Shown: positions 9,885-22,521 of the stretch, piece by piece
Position numbering within the stretch: position 1 is the first letter of the stretch
How the letters are laid out: each line of letters opens with the position of its first letter
Position numbers and translations under genes: made by a program
Notes under the pieces: generated by a model
What the model was told of the DNA's origin: nothing
The model's database searches: none
Seen by the model: the letters and a program-made list of their open reading frames with translations, nothing else
Origin: Macrostomum hystrix
Taxonomy: Eukaryota; Platyhelminthes; Macrostomidae
Assembly (NCBI GenBank): GCA_950097015.1
Contig: CATNEN010000039.1
Location: 10,324,001 to 10,388,000, forward strand
Direction of reading: 5' to 3'
DNA: 64,000 nt

Positions 9885-12800
9885 CCGTCCTTAAGCTATC
9901 TTAACCCGTCCCTAAGCTACATCACCTGTCCCTGAGCTACATCACCTGTCCCTGAGCTACATCACCTGTCCCTGAGCTACATCACCTGTCCCTGAGCTAC
10001 ATCACCTGTCCCTGAGCTACATCACCTGTCCCTGAGCTACATCACCTGTCCCTAACCTACATCACCTGTCCCTAACCTACATCACCTGTCCTAAACTACA
10101 TCACCTGTCCCTGAGCTACATCACCTGTCCCTAACCTACATCACCTGTCCTAAACTACATCACCTGTCCCTAACCTACATCACCTGTCCCTAACCTACAT
10201 CACCTGTCCCTAAGCTACCCCAACTGTCTCCGAGCTACCCCAACTGTCTCCGAGCTACATCACCTGTCCCTAACCTACATCACCTGTCCCTAAGCTACCC
10301 CAACTGTCTCCGAGCTACATCACCTGTCCCTGAGCTACATCACCTGTCCCTGAGCTACATCACCTGTCCCTGAGCTACATCACCTGTCCCTGAGCTACAT
10401 CACCTGTCCCTGAGCTACATCACCTGTCCCTGAGCTACATCACCTGTCCTAACCTACATCACCTGTCCCTAAGCTACCCCAACTGTCTCCGAGCTACATC
10501 ACTTGTCCCTAACCTACATCACCTGTCCCTGAGCTACATCACCTGTCCCTGAGCTACATCACCTGTCCCTGAGCTACATCACCTGTCCCTGAGCTACATC
10601 ACCTGTCCCTGAGCTACATCACCTGTCCCTGAGCTACATCACCTGTCCCTGAGCTACATCACCTGTCCCTGAGCTACATCACCTGTCCCTGAGCTACATC
10701 ACCTGTCCCTGAGCTACATCACCTGTCCCTGAGCTACATCACCTGTCCCTGAGCTACATCACCTGTCCCTGAGCTACATCACCTGTCCTAACCTACATCA
10801 CCTGTCCCTAAGCTACCCCAACTGTCTCCGAGCTACATCACTTGTCCCTAACCTACATCACCTGTCCCTGAGCTACATCACCTGTCCCTGAGCTACATCA
10901 CCTGTCCCTGAGCTACATCACCTGTCCCTGAGCTACATCACCTGTCCCTGAGCTACATCACCTGTCCCTGAGCTACATCACCTGTCCCTGAGCTACATCA
11001 CCTGTCCCTGAGCTACATCACCTGTCCCTGAGCTACATCACCTGTCCCTGAGCTACATCACCTGTCCCTGAGCTACATCACCTGTCCCTGAGCTACATCA
11101 CCTGTCCCTGAGCTACATCACCTGTCCCTGAGCTACATCACCTGTCCCTGAGCTACATCACCTGTCCTAACCTACATCACCTGTCCCTAAGCTACCCCAA
11201 CTGTCTCCGAGCTACATCACTTGTCCCTAACCTACATCACCTGTCCCTGAGCTACATCACCTGTCCCTGAGCTACATCACCTGTCCCTGAGCTACATCAC
11301 CTGTCCCTGAGCTACATCACCTGTCCCTAAGCTACATCACCTGTCCCTAAGCTACCCCAACTGTCTCCGAGCTACATCACCTGTCCCTGAGCTATATCAC
11401 CTGTCCCTAACCTACATCACCTGTCCTAACCTACATCACCTGTCCCTAACCTACATCATCTGTCCCTAACCTACATCACCTGTCCCTAACCTACATCACC
11501 TGTCCCTAAGCTACCCCAACTGTCTCCGAGCTACATCACCTGTCCCTGAGCTACATCACCTGTCCCTAACCTACATCACCTGTCCTAACCTACATCACCT
11601 GTCCCTAACCTACATCATCTGTCCCTAACCTACATCACCTGTCCTAACCTACATCACCTGTCCTAACCTACATCACCTGTCCCTAACCTACATCACCTGT
11701 CCCTGAGCTACATCACCTGTCCCTAACCTACATCACCTGTCCTAACCTACATCACCTGTCCCTAACCTACATCATCTGTCCCTAACCTACATCACCTGTC
11801 CCTAACCTACATCACCCTAAACTACATCACCTGTCCCTGAGCTACATCACCTGTCCCTAACCTACATCACCTGTCCTAAACTACATCACCTGTCCCTAAC
11901 CTACATCACCTGTCCCTAACCTACATCACCTGTCCCTAAGCTACCCCAACTGTCTCCGAGCTACCCCAACTGTCTCCGAGCTACATCACCTGTCCCTAAC
12001 CTACATCACCTGTCCCTAAGCTACCCCAACTGTCTCCGAGCTACATCACCTGTCCCTGAGCTACATCACCTGTCCCTGAGCTACATCACCTGTCCCTGAG
12101 CTACATCACCTGTCCCTGAGCTACATCACCTGTCCCTGAGCTACATCACCTGTCCCTGAGCTACATCACCTGTCCTAACCTACATCACCTGTCCCTAAGC
12201 TACCCCAACTGTCTCCGAGCTACATCACTTGTCCCTAACCTACATCACCTGTCCCTGAGCTACATCACCTGTCCCTGAGCTACATCACCTGTCCCTGAGC
12301 TACATCACCTGTCCCTGAGCTACATCACCTGTCCCTGAGCTACATCACCTGTCCCTGAGCTACATCACCTGTCCCTGAGCTACATCACCTGTCCCTGAGC
12401 TACATCACCTGTCCCTGAGCTACATCACCTGTCCCTGAGCTACATCACCTGTCCCTGAGCTACATCACCTGTCCCTGAGCTACATCACCTGTCCCTGAGC
12501 TACATCACCTGTCCTAACCTACATCACCTGTCCCTAAGCTACCCCAACTGTCTCCGAGCTACATCACTTGTCCCTAACCTACATCACCTGTCCCTGAGCT
12601 ACATCACCTGTCCCTGAGCTACATCACCTGTCCCTGAGCTACATCACCTGTCCCTGAGCTACATCACCTGTCCCTGAGCTACATCACCTGTCCCTGAGCT
12701 ACATCACCTGTCCCTGAGCTACATCACCTGTCCCTGAGCTACATCACCTGTCCCTGAGCTACATCACCTGTCCCTGAGCTACATCACCTGTCCCTGAGCT

Positions 12801-15382
12801 ACATCACCTGTCCCTGAGCTACATCACCTGTCCCTGAGCTACATCACCTGTCCCTGAGCTACATCACCTGTCCCTGAGCTACATCACCTGTCCTAACCTA
12901 CATCACCTGTCCCTAAGCTACCCCAACTGTCTCCGAGCTACATCACTTGTCCCTAACCTACATCACCTGTCCCTGAGCTACATCACCTGTCCCTGAGCTA
13001 CATCACCTGTCCCTGAGCTACATCACCTGTCCCTGAGCTACATCACCTGTCCCTAAGCTACATCACCTGTCCCTAAGCTACCCCAACTGTCTCCGAGCTA
13101 CATCACCTGTCCCTGAGCTATATCACCTGTCCCTAACCTACATCACCTGTCCTAACCTACATCACCTGTCCCTAACCTACATTATCTGTCCCTAACCTAC
13201 ATCACCTGTCCCTAACCTACATCACCTGTCCCTAAGCTACCCCAACTGTCTCCGAGCTACATCACCTGTCCCTGAGCTACATCACCTGTCCCTAACCTAC
13301 ATCACCTGTCCTAACCTACATCACCTGTCCCTAACCTACATCATCTGTCCCTAACCTACATCACCTGTCCTAACCTACATCACCTGTCCTAACCTACATC
13401 ACCTGTCCCTAACCTACATCACCTGTCCCTGAGCTACATCACCTGTCCCTAACCTACATCACCTGTCCTAACCTACATCACCTGTCCCTAACCTACATCA
13501 TCTGTCCCTAACCTACATCACCTGTCCCTAACCTACATCACCTGTCCCTAAGCTACCCCAACTGTCTCCGAGCTACATCACCTGTCCCTGAGCTACATCA
13601 CCTGTCCCTAACCTACATCACCTGTCCCTAACCTACATCACCTGTCCCTAACCTACATCACCTGTGCCTAAGCTACATCACCTGTCCCTGAGCTACATCA
13701 CCTGTCCCTAACCTACATCACCTGTCCCTAAGCTACCCCAACTGTCTCCGAGCTACATCACCTGTCCCTGAGCTACATCACCTGTCCCTGAGCTACATCA
13801 CCTGTCCCTAAGCTACATCACCTGTCCCTGAGCTACATCACCTGTCCCTGAGCTACATCACCTGTCCCTGAGCTACATCACCTGTCCCTGAGCTACATCA
13901 CCTGTCCCTGAGCTACATCACCTGTCCCTGAGCTACATCACCTGTCCCTGAGCTACATCACCTGTCCCTGAGCTACATCACCTGTCCCTGAGCTACATCA
14001 CCTGTTCCTGAGCTACATCACCTGTCCTAACCTACATCACCTGTCCCTAAGCTACCCCAACTGTCTCCGAGCTACATCACTTGTCCCTAACCTACATCAC
14101 CTGTCCCTGAGCTACATCACCTGTCCCTGAGCTACATCACCTGTCCCTGAGCTACATCACCTGTCCCTGAGCTACATCACCTGTCCCTAAGCTACATCAC
14201 CTGTCCCTAAGCTACCCCAACTGTCTCCGAGCTACATCACCTGTCCCTGAGCTATATCACCTGTCCCTAACCTACATCACCTGTCCTAACCTACATCACC
14301 TGTCCCTAACCTACATTATCTGTCCCTAACCTACATCACCTGTCCCTAACCTACATCACCTGTCCCTAAGCTACCCCAACTGTCTCCGAGCTACATCACC
14401 TGTCCCTGAGCTACATCACCTGTCCCTAACCTACATCACCTGTCCTAACCTACATCACCTGTCCCTAACCTACATCATCTGTCCCTAACCTACATCACCT
14501 GTCCTAACCTACATCACCTGTCCTAACCTACATCACCTGTCCCTAACCTACATCACCTGTCCCTGAGCTACATCACCTGTCCCTAACCTACATCACCTGT
14601 CCTAACCTACATCACCTGTCCCTAACCTACATCATCTGTCCCTAACCTACATCACCTGTCCCTAACCTACATCACCTGTCCCTAAGCTACCCCAACTGTC
14701 TCCGAGCTACATCACCTGTCCCTGAGCTACATCACCTGTCCCTAACCTACATCACCTGTCCCTAACCTACATCACCTGTCCCTAACCTACATCACCTGTG
14801 CCTAAGCTACATCACCTGTCCCTGAGCTACATCACCTGTCCCTAACCTACATCACCTGTCCCTAAGCTACCCCAACTGTCTCCGAGCTACATCACCTGTC
14901 CCTGAGCTACATCACCTGTCCCTGAGCTACATCACCTGTCCCTAAGCTACCCCAACTGTCTCTGAGCTACCCAACTGTCTCTGAGCTACCCCAACTGTCT
15001 CTGAGCTACCCCAACTGTCTCTGAGCTACCCCAACTGTCTCTGAGCTACCCAACTGTCTCTGAGCTACCCCAACTGTCTCTGAGCTACCCCAACTGTCTC
15101 CGAGCTACCCCAACTGTCTCTGAGCTACCCCAACTGTCTCTGAGCTACCCCAACTGTCTCCGAGCTACCCCAACTGTCTCTGAGCTACCCCAACTGTCTC
15201 TGAGCTACCCCAATTGTCTCTGACCTACCCCAACTGTCTCTGAGCTACCCCAACTGTCTCTGAGCTACCCCAACTGTCTCTGAGCTACCCCAACTGTCTC
15301 TGAGCTACCCCAACTGTCTCTGAGCTACCCCAATTGTCTCTGACCTACCCCAACTGTCTCTGAGCTACCCCAACTGTCTCTG
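9885..15382. repeat. 5.5-kb satellite with 20-bp monomers and higher-order structure
   Basis: About 275 copies of GAGCTACATCACCTGTCCCT and its variants (CTAACCTAC, CCCAACTGTCTCCGAGCTAC). Variants are not random. The marker block containing CACTTGTCC occurs at 10500, 10839, 11218, 12226, 12564, 12944 and 14078, which gives a super-period of about 1,726 bp (10500 to 12226, 10839 to 12564, 11218 to 12944), then a shorter step of 1,134 bp. From about 14950 the array reverts to the CCCAACTGTCTCTGAGCTAC form seen at 7.5-8.4 kb. Confidence 0.97.
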
Positions 15383-15794
15383 TCGCTCTCAATATGTCCA
15401 GTGCTTTACTGTACTATTGTATTATATTTTTTTATTCCCTTCTGCAGATGAAAAACTAGTCACAGTCGTACCTTGCATACTACTATAAGCCTCCTTTTAG
15501 GCTCGAATTGATGGTGTGACAAATAAATCGTTCAGCGCCCTACTTCCCCTCCTACCCTCTCTTCTCCTCCTTACCTTCTTCTCTTCCTTCCCTCTCTTCT
15601 TTCCTCCTCGCCTCTCTTCCCTAATATTTGCTCCTTTCCCGCACTATTTCAGTGCCTTTAATCTCGCTAAAAAAATTCAACGCTGCACTTGCCACAACCA
15701 GCGCCAAAGTCTGCAGAAACAGAGCTCCCAAATCTGGCCTGTTGCCCATTCCAACACCTGTAGTATCTGGTCTCATCAATCTCTCATCTAAAGA
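15383..15794. other. No gene recognised
   Basis: Short unique and pyrimidine-rich DNA (CTTCTCTTCC-type at 15540-15620) between the satellite and the next 16-bp array. No coding structure is seen. Confidence 0.5.
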
Positions 15795-16065
15795 TGGAGA
15801 ATCTCATTTCTCCCGTGTCTTATCTGTCCCCTGTCTCATCTTTCCAGTGTCTCCCGGGCGTCTCTCTCCCGTCTCATCTCTTCTCTGTCTCATATATCGC
15901 ATGTCTCATCTCATCTCATCTCTGACTAGTCCCTCCCATGTCTCGTCTATCCCGTGTCTCATCTATTCTCTGTCTCAGTCTCGTCTATCCCCTGCCTTGT
16001 CTCTTCTCTGTCTCATCTCTCCCTGTCTCATCTACCCTGTGTCTTATCTTACCTCTTTCTCATTT
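15795..16065. repeat. 16-bp minisatellite, degenerate copy
   Basis: Degenerate CTGTCTCATCTCTCCC units of the family at 1805-2362. The right flank (about 16074) reads AATGCGGCCCGCTGTC, almost the same GCGGCCCGCTGT motif that flanks the 1.8-2.4 kb array. This suggests both arrays sit in the same kind of host element. Confidence 0.85.
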
Positions 16066-16075
16066 TCCTACAGTT

Positions 16076-17245
16076 AATGCGGCCCGCTGTCATCTACTAT
16101 GATACGATACTATGACTATATACTATAGCTACTATGACTACGATAGTAGATCGCTATCGTGATCTACAGATAGCTCTTCTTTCCACAACTACCATCTACC
16201 GCTTACTGCTAACTAGCGAACCAACTGCCTTGGTTTTTCCGCCCTCCAACGTTTGACTTTCGACAGCATGACTTTTCGAGGCACTCTTAGTCATAGTAGT
16301 GCAAAGATTATTACATATTTGAAGGGCCCGACAGAAAAGTAGAAAATAAAGGTAGAAAAGGAAATTCCCTAAGCACAAGCCATGCACTTTAATTTGTTAA
16401 TTATTTCGGTCACTCCAATTTAATCAGACAGGCATTCAAAGGCGTAATTATTAATTTTCTAGAGCTCTGTGAATACCTAAAATCAACCGGATAAGTATTA
16501 GAAGGCGATACACGCGACAGGAAGACAGAAGCGAAATATAAACATGTCTTTGCGTTGCGTTGCGTTGTATTGCTATGAAAATTAAAAGAACTGGGTCGAC
16601 AGGCCTGGAGGCCTTCTTGCCCAAGTTTAGTGTTGTGTTCGCATTGCAGTTCCGACTGGAAAGCGGTGTAGACAAAGTACATCCCAGATTGTGTAAATTC
16701 AAGCTACCCTCAAGTCCTATTCTGAAATTAACCCCTAGACAGTGTACACTCGTGGTCGGGCGGAGGGTAAGGTTGTGGAAAAAATAGATCACGTGATCTC
16801 ACTGTACAGCGACTGATCATACTGTACATTTATAAAGCGAGGAGTGGAAGGATAGAAATGAAAGGGTTAGAGAGGATAGCATATAGGAATGAAAGAGAGA
16901 GGAAGGAGAGCTGCTAGAGGTTTTTGTTGTGCTTGCAGGTCCGAGGCGCATTCATTAACACAGAATCTGTTGGCCTTGCCCACTAGACTGTCTTGAAAAC
17001 GGCAACGAGCAATAAATTTATTGTTGCAGAACAAGAAGAGCTCAACAGCCAGCAAGAAACGCGCGTGCATCACTACACTAAGGAGTTATTGCTCAACAAT
17101 AGAACGACACTGCTTTGTTTGTTGAGCCCGCAGCTGCATTAGCATATGCTATCTTACAGCTCGGTGGAAAACGTGCAATTTTGTCTTCGCCTTTTAAAGT
17201 CAACGATTTCGATCCACTATTTCTCTAACTAGTTAATCTCTGACA
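16076..17245. other. Upstream region of the MDH gene; no other gene recognised
   Basis: Contains overlapping short frames on the minus strand (16.2-16.8 kb) without recognisable domains. The last 150 bp lie directly upstream of the malate dehydrogenase start and probably include its promoter and 5' UTR. I see no convincing TATA box. Confidence 0.4.
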
Positions 17246-20090
17246 ATGTCTCTATCAACTTGCCGCCGCTTGCTCACGCCAGTCGCGGCTACGCTTCGCC
17301 GCTATTATTCGCCAATGTCCGACGTGCCGCGGAATCGGGTAGCCATTTTGGGCGCCTGCGGCGGACTTGGCCAACCGTTGGCGCTGATGCTGAAGCGCTC
17401 AGCGTTTGTAGCCGAGTTGGCACTCTACGACAAGGTGGACACTCGCGGACTGTGCGCGGACCTCAGCCACATCTCCACCAAGGCTGTAGTCAGCGGCTAC
17501 CGAGGCAGCGACCAGCTCGCTGACTGTCTCACCGGCTGCAGTGTGGTAGTTATGTTGGCGGGCATTCGCAGGTGAGCTTACTTGCGTGTGTCAAAAGTAC
17601 GTTTCCTGCACCCATGCCATCATTAGCCAACTGCCAACTTCCCCCTCAGTTATTGGGTGACTACTGCTAAATCCTCTCAGTTATTGGGTAGACTACTGCT
17701 AAATCCTCTCAGTTATTGGATGACTACTGCTAAATCCTCTCAGTTATTGGGTGACTACTGCTAAATCCTCTCAGTTATTGGGTAGACTACTGCTAAATCC
17801 TCTCAGTTATTGGGTGACTACTGCTAAATCCTCTCAGTTATTGGGTAGACTACTGCTAAATCCTCTCAGTTATTGGGTGACTACTGCTAAATCCTCTCAG
17901 TTATTGGGTAGACTACTGCTAAATCCTCTCAGTTATTGGGTAGACTACTGCTAAATCCTCTCAGTTATTGGGTAGACTACTGCTAAATCCTCTCAGTTAT
18001 TGGGTAGACTACTGCTAAATCCTCTCAGTTATTGGGTAGACTACTACTAATTCCCCTCAGTTATTGGGTAGACTACTGCTAAACCCTCTCAGTTATTGGG
18101 TAGACTACTACTAATTCCTCTCAGTTATTGGGTAGACTACTACTAATTCCTCTCAGTTATTGGGTAGACTACTACTAATTCCCCTCAGTTATTGGGTAGA
18201 CTACTCATAATTCCCCTCAGTTATTGGGTAGGCTACTCATAATTCCCCTCAGTTATTGGGTAGGCTACTCATAATTCCCCTCAGTTATTGGGTAGGCTAC
18301 TGGCTGGGTAAACGGCAGGTGTAACTATGTTATTGTATGCATACCGTAGCTACTCGTCATCTTATTGGCAATCAGTCTAACCTGCTTTCATTCGCCGCGC
18401 AGGCAGCCGGGCATGCATCGGGACAGCCTATTCGAGCAGAACGCTACCATTGTGGCGGAGCTAACCGATGCAGTTGCCCAGTACTGCCCGGAGGCGCAGC
18501 TGTGCCTGCTCACAAATCCCATCAACAGCAATGTGCCGCTGGCGGCAGAGATTCTCAAACGGCACAGTGTGCACGATCCGCGACGCCTCTACGGCATCAC
18601 GACTGTCGACTCGGTGCGGGCCAACGTGTTCTACGCCCGGCTGACTGGGCACCCGTTGGACAAGGTGCGGTTTTTGCAAGGTCCATTGTGCAGTGCATTG
18701 TGCAGGACTTGTGCATTGGAACCCCGACGTGGCTACTAATATTAGCCTCTAAATCATATTGCCTCCTTTTCTTTTATTCTTTTTCTCTTATTATTTTTCT
18801 GCTCTTTATCACCCATTCACCTGACTCTTTATCCCCATCCGCCCATTATCCCATCCATCCATTATCCCCATCCGCCCGTTATACCCAATCACCAATTATC
18901 CCCAACCGCACATTATGCCTATCCGCCCAAAATCCCACCTTACGCGATATCTCACCTATCCCACTATCCCACCCGTCGCACTATCCCACCTGTCGCAATA
19001 TCCCACATGTCGCAATATCCCAAATGTCCCACCAACCTACCTGTCCCACTATCCCACCCGTCGCACTATCCCACCTGTCGCAATATCCCACCTGTCGCAA
19101 TATCCCACATGTCCCACCATCCCACCTGTCCCAATATCCCACCTGTCTCAATATCCCACCTGTCGCAATATCCCACATGTCCCACTATCCCACCTGTCCC
19201 ACTATCCTACCTGTCCCAATATCCCACCCGTCCCACTATCCCACCCTTCCCAATATCCCACCTGTCCCAATATCCCACATGTCCCACTATCCCACCCTTC
19301 CCAATATCCCACCTGTCCCAATATCCCACATGTCCCACTATCCCACCTGTCCCACTATCCTACCTGTCCGAATATCCCACCCGTCCCACTATCCCACCCG
19401 TGCCACTATCCCACCTGCCCCAATATCCCACCTGTCCCACTATGCCACCTGTCCTAATATCCCACCTGTCCCAATATCCCACCTGTCCCAATATCCCACC
19501 TGTCCGATTATACCACCTGTCTCGTTTCTGTCCCTATCCTTAAATTATCCTCTTCTGTAGGTTTGCTACAGAAAAAAAACACTTAATCCCCTATTTTCAT
19601 CATATTTCTCCATCATTTTACTCCCCTGTTTTTCTAGGTGCACGTCCCAGTTCTGGGCGGCCACAGCGGCCACAGCCTGGTGCCAGCCTTCAGCCAGGCC
19701 CAGCCGCCCAGCCGCCTGTCCACTGACGATGTTCGCGGCCTAACGGAGGCCGTACGCGGCGCAGCCGACGCGGTTGTCGCTGTTAAAGCCGGCGGCGGCT
19801 CGGCGACGCTCTCGGTGGCTGCGGCGGCGCACCGCTTTGTCCACTCGATTCTGTTGGCCCTGGACGGCCGGCAGAACATTGTGGAATCGGCCTTTGTTGA
19901 GTCCTCCGCCAGCCCCGAGGTGCCATTCTTCTCCAGTCCGCTGCTGCTTGGCCAGGAGGGCGTCGAGCGAAACCTGGGCATCGGCCAGCTCTCCGACTAC
20001 GAGGCCGAGCTGCTGAAGGCGGCCCTGGCGGAGCTGCGCGGTCAGATTCAGAAGGGCCAGGCATTCGGCCGCTCCTGGAACAAGACCTGA
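17246..20090 (+). CDS. MDH2: Mitochondrial malate dehydrogenase (three exons)
   Basis: NAD-dependent interconversion of malate and oxaloacetate in the TCA cycle. Exons 17246-17571, 18403-18664 and 19638-20090 join in frame to 346 aa. Borders: CGCAG/GTGAGC, GCGCAG/GCAGCC, GACAAG/GTGCGG and TTCTAG/GTGCAC. The N-terminus is an R-rich, acid-free presequence (MSLSTCRRLLTPVAATLRR), as for mitochondrial import. Then come the dinucleotide-binding loop GACGGLGQP, the substrate loop with Arg (RRQPGMHRD), NPINS, the catalytic Asp/Arg pair in DSVRANVF and the catalytic His in GGHSGHS. Length matches animal MDH2 (about 338). Every key residue is present, so it should be active. Both introns are mostly minisatellite (17650-18310 and 18935-19530). 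The start has an acceptable context (GACAATGT). Confidence 0.93.
17650..18310. repeat. Intronic 30/31-bp minisatellite in MDH intron 1
   Basis: About 21 copies of a unit beginning TCAGTTATTGGGTAGACTAC and continuing TGCTAAATCCTC. It fills nearly all of intron 1 (17572-18402). Each unit contains a CTCTCAG or CCCTCAG, which resembles a 3' splice site. Confidence 0.95.
18935..19530. repeat. Intronic 17-bp minisatellite in MDH intron 2
   Basis: About 35 copies of units like CCCACCTGTCCCAATAT with CACTATCC and CATGTCC variants. It occupies most of intron 2 (18665-19637). The long open frames here are repeat artefacts. Confidence 0.95.
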
Positions 20091-20189
20091 GTCAGCGGAA
20101 GACGAACTGCTGTCCAAATTCTTAACCTTTGTTACTGGATCACATCTAGCTCGATTGCTTTAATCTTCCCACCCTAGCGGTCCTAGTCC

Positions 20190-20680
20190 CCTGAAATCCT
20201 CTGAATCCCATCTCCTATTCCCTTGAATCCCATTTCCCCTCACTGAATCCCATCTCCCAATTCCTCGAATCCCATCTCCCCGATTCCCTTAAATTCAAAC
20301 TCCCCAATTCCCTAAATCCCATCTCCCCGATTCCCTAAATCCCATCTCCCCGATTCCCTAAATCCCATCTCCCCGATTCCCTAAATCCCATCTCCCCGAT
20401 TCCCTAAATCCCATCTCCCCAATCCCTAAATCCCATCTCTCCGATTCCCTAAATCCCATCTCCCCGATTCCCTAAATCCCATCTCCCCAATTCCCTAAAT
20501 CCCAACTACCCAATCCCTAAATCCCATCTATCCAATTCCCTGAATCCCAACTCCCCAATTCCCTAAATCCCATCTCCCCGATTCCCTAAATCCCATCTCC
20601 CCAATTCCCTAAATCCCAACTCCCCAATCCCTAAATCCCATCTCCCCAATTCCCTGAATCCCAAAATCCCTGAAACCCTG
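20190..20680. repeat. 22-bp minisatellite downstream of MDH
   Basis: About 22 copies of a unit close to CCGATTCCCTAAATCCCATC followed by TC. It starts about 100 bp after the MDH stop, so it may fall within or just beyond the 3' UTR. Confidence 0.93.
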
Positions 20681-22521
20681 ATTCAGCTTGAAGCTGTGTT
20701 TGCAGGCTTGCTTCAAGCGGCAACACACTTTATTGGAATTCTTTGGTCTGTGTGTCATCTGAGGTTATTCAAATTGTCTCATTGCTGTTGTTTTCTCTTA
20801 TTTTTTCGAATTTTACATTTTTTATTGCTTCTTCTTCTGCTGCTGCTGCTGTGTTGAACTTTTGCAAATGCAAGTAGCCCTTTTAATAGTTCAAGTTATA
20901 GTCTCTTTATTATCTTTGATTTATTATTGTATTGAACAATATTACCCGGCACAGTCCAAAATGATTTCCCGAGTCTTATCTGTTAAAATGTGAGTTTCGA
21001 ATCTGAGATGATGCATTAAATTGGCTTCGTAATAATCTGTATTTAATGGTTATTTTTGATCAGTTTTTCTCAGCAAATACGAGATGTCATTCAACTCGTA
21101 TCAAGATGTCATTCAACCCTATTTTGTTCACACTCTACCGTGTTTCATTGTCATCATATTGGCCATTGTTGTTTAATTATGGCGAAACCAACTCAGATTT
21201 TTTTCAACTACATTTAGTGTTCATTTGGCCACTTTCACCCAGCATGCTACTATCGGGAGGCCTAGTAAGTAGCTAGACGCGAATTTTATTCAGTGTTTTA
21301 GAAATCATTGACTAGTTTTGAGCTTCAGCCGTTATTATAAAGATGTTTGAATGTCGGCAAATTGCAACACGTGTTATACAGTATAGAATATATTTGTCAT
21401 TAAACCAGAATCATCATTTCTTCTGATTTCAAGTTGTGTTTTAGTCTTCTCTAGGGACTCGCAAGGCTTACCGGTACAGGTAAAATATACTCATATGCGA
21501 CTGAGAATTTGGAATGTTCAGGTGTCGCAGTATTCAACACGGTGATTAACAATAGTTCTTAAAAACTGCTTCTGTGCCTACTGTTATAGGGCTGACTGGT
21601 GCAACATTGACTTTCGTCTTTCGTTGATCTCAAGCTAAATTTCAAACGAAGGACCACTAGAAGAAGTACGTTGAAAAACTTACACTCCGTGTTAAAATAA
21701 CTTCTTGAGGTGAGAAAGTTTTAACAAAAGTATTCTCTACAAGTATCATTCAAGGAATTAAGTTCTTCAAAAGTTGGTTGATGAAAGAAATAAAATATGG
21801 GGAGCAAAATGAACTTTTGTCCTCCAGAAGAGGGCAAGAGGTTTAGTAGTGAACAGGAGCCCGTTAAGCAACTGATAACAGCTATGCCCAAGGTTAAGAT
21901 TGAATAAGCAGCAAAGAACACAAAAGGTTGTAATACTTCATTAGTTGCTAGTCGTTAAATAGCGAATTTATGTCCAGAAACCGGATTTCAGGCTGAGCGA
22001 CCCAGGCCACCACTAACAGTAGTAAGACCACACTTTTTACGCGTACCTTACAGATCTTCTTCCTGTCTAAAATTGCTCGTATATATTAGGTTTCCTTGGG
22101 GTTGCGGACATGATTATACAAAAAGCGTCAAATAAACAAAATATTTAATTCTACGGTAGCGTTACGTTTCTAAGAAATACAAAATTTAAATGTAAGAAAT
22201 ATGGCATTAATCGCAGCTATTACAATATCTCTAATCAATTGACAATTTCATAATTTCATAAATGCTTGTGTGGCAAAGTATCTCGTTAATAAACATTCTC
22301 TATTGTAAATAGAGAATTATTGTAAACTGACGTTTTAATATATTTACAATAATGCATAGAAGAATATACAATATAAAATGGCAATATGAGGAAGGCAATT
22401 TATTTAATTAGAAGCACGGAAATAATAAGTTGCTCGCTCAAATGATTTTTGAGTTGCAACTAAAGTCATCGTTTCTTGAGTCATCTGTCAATTCTTGCCG
22501 CCAGTCCAACGGATGGCAAAG
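20681..22521. other. AT-rich intergenic DNA, no gene recognised
   Basis: Only short frames with no recognisable domains. No minisatellite is present, which is unusual for this window. Confidence 0.5.

Noticed and set aside
6261-15382. Tandem arrays that might be taken for a CRISPR array
   Set aside because: Monomers are contiguous, with no unique spacers between repeats. The window is eukaryotic, with spliced genes.
16451-16792. 113-codon minus-strand frame upstream of MDH
   Set aside because: Overlapping frames on both strands, no domain, and biased residue composition. It is probably chance.
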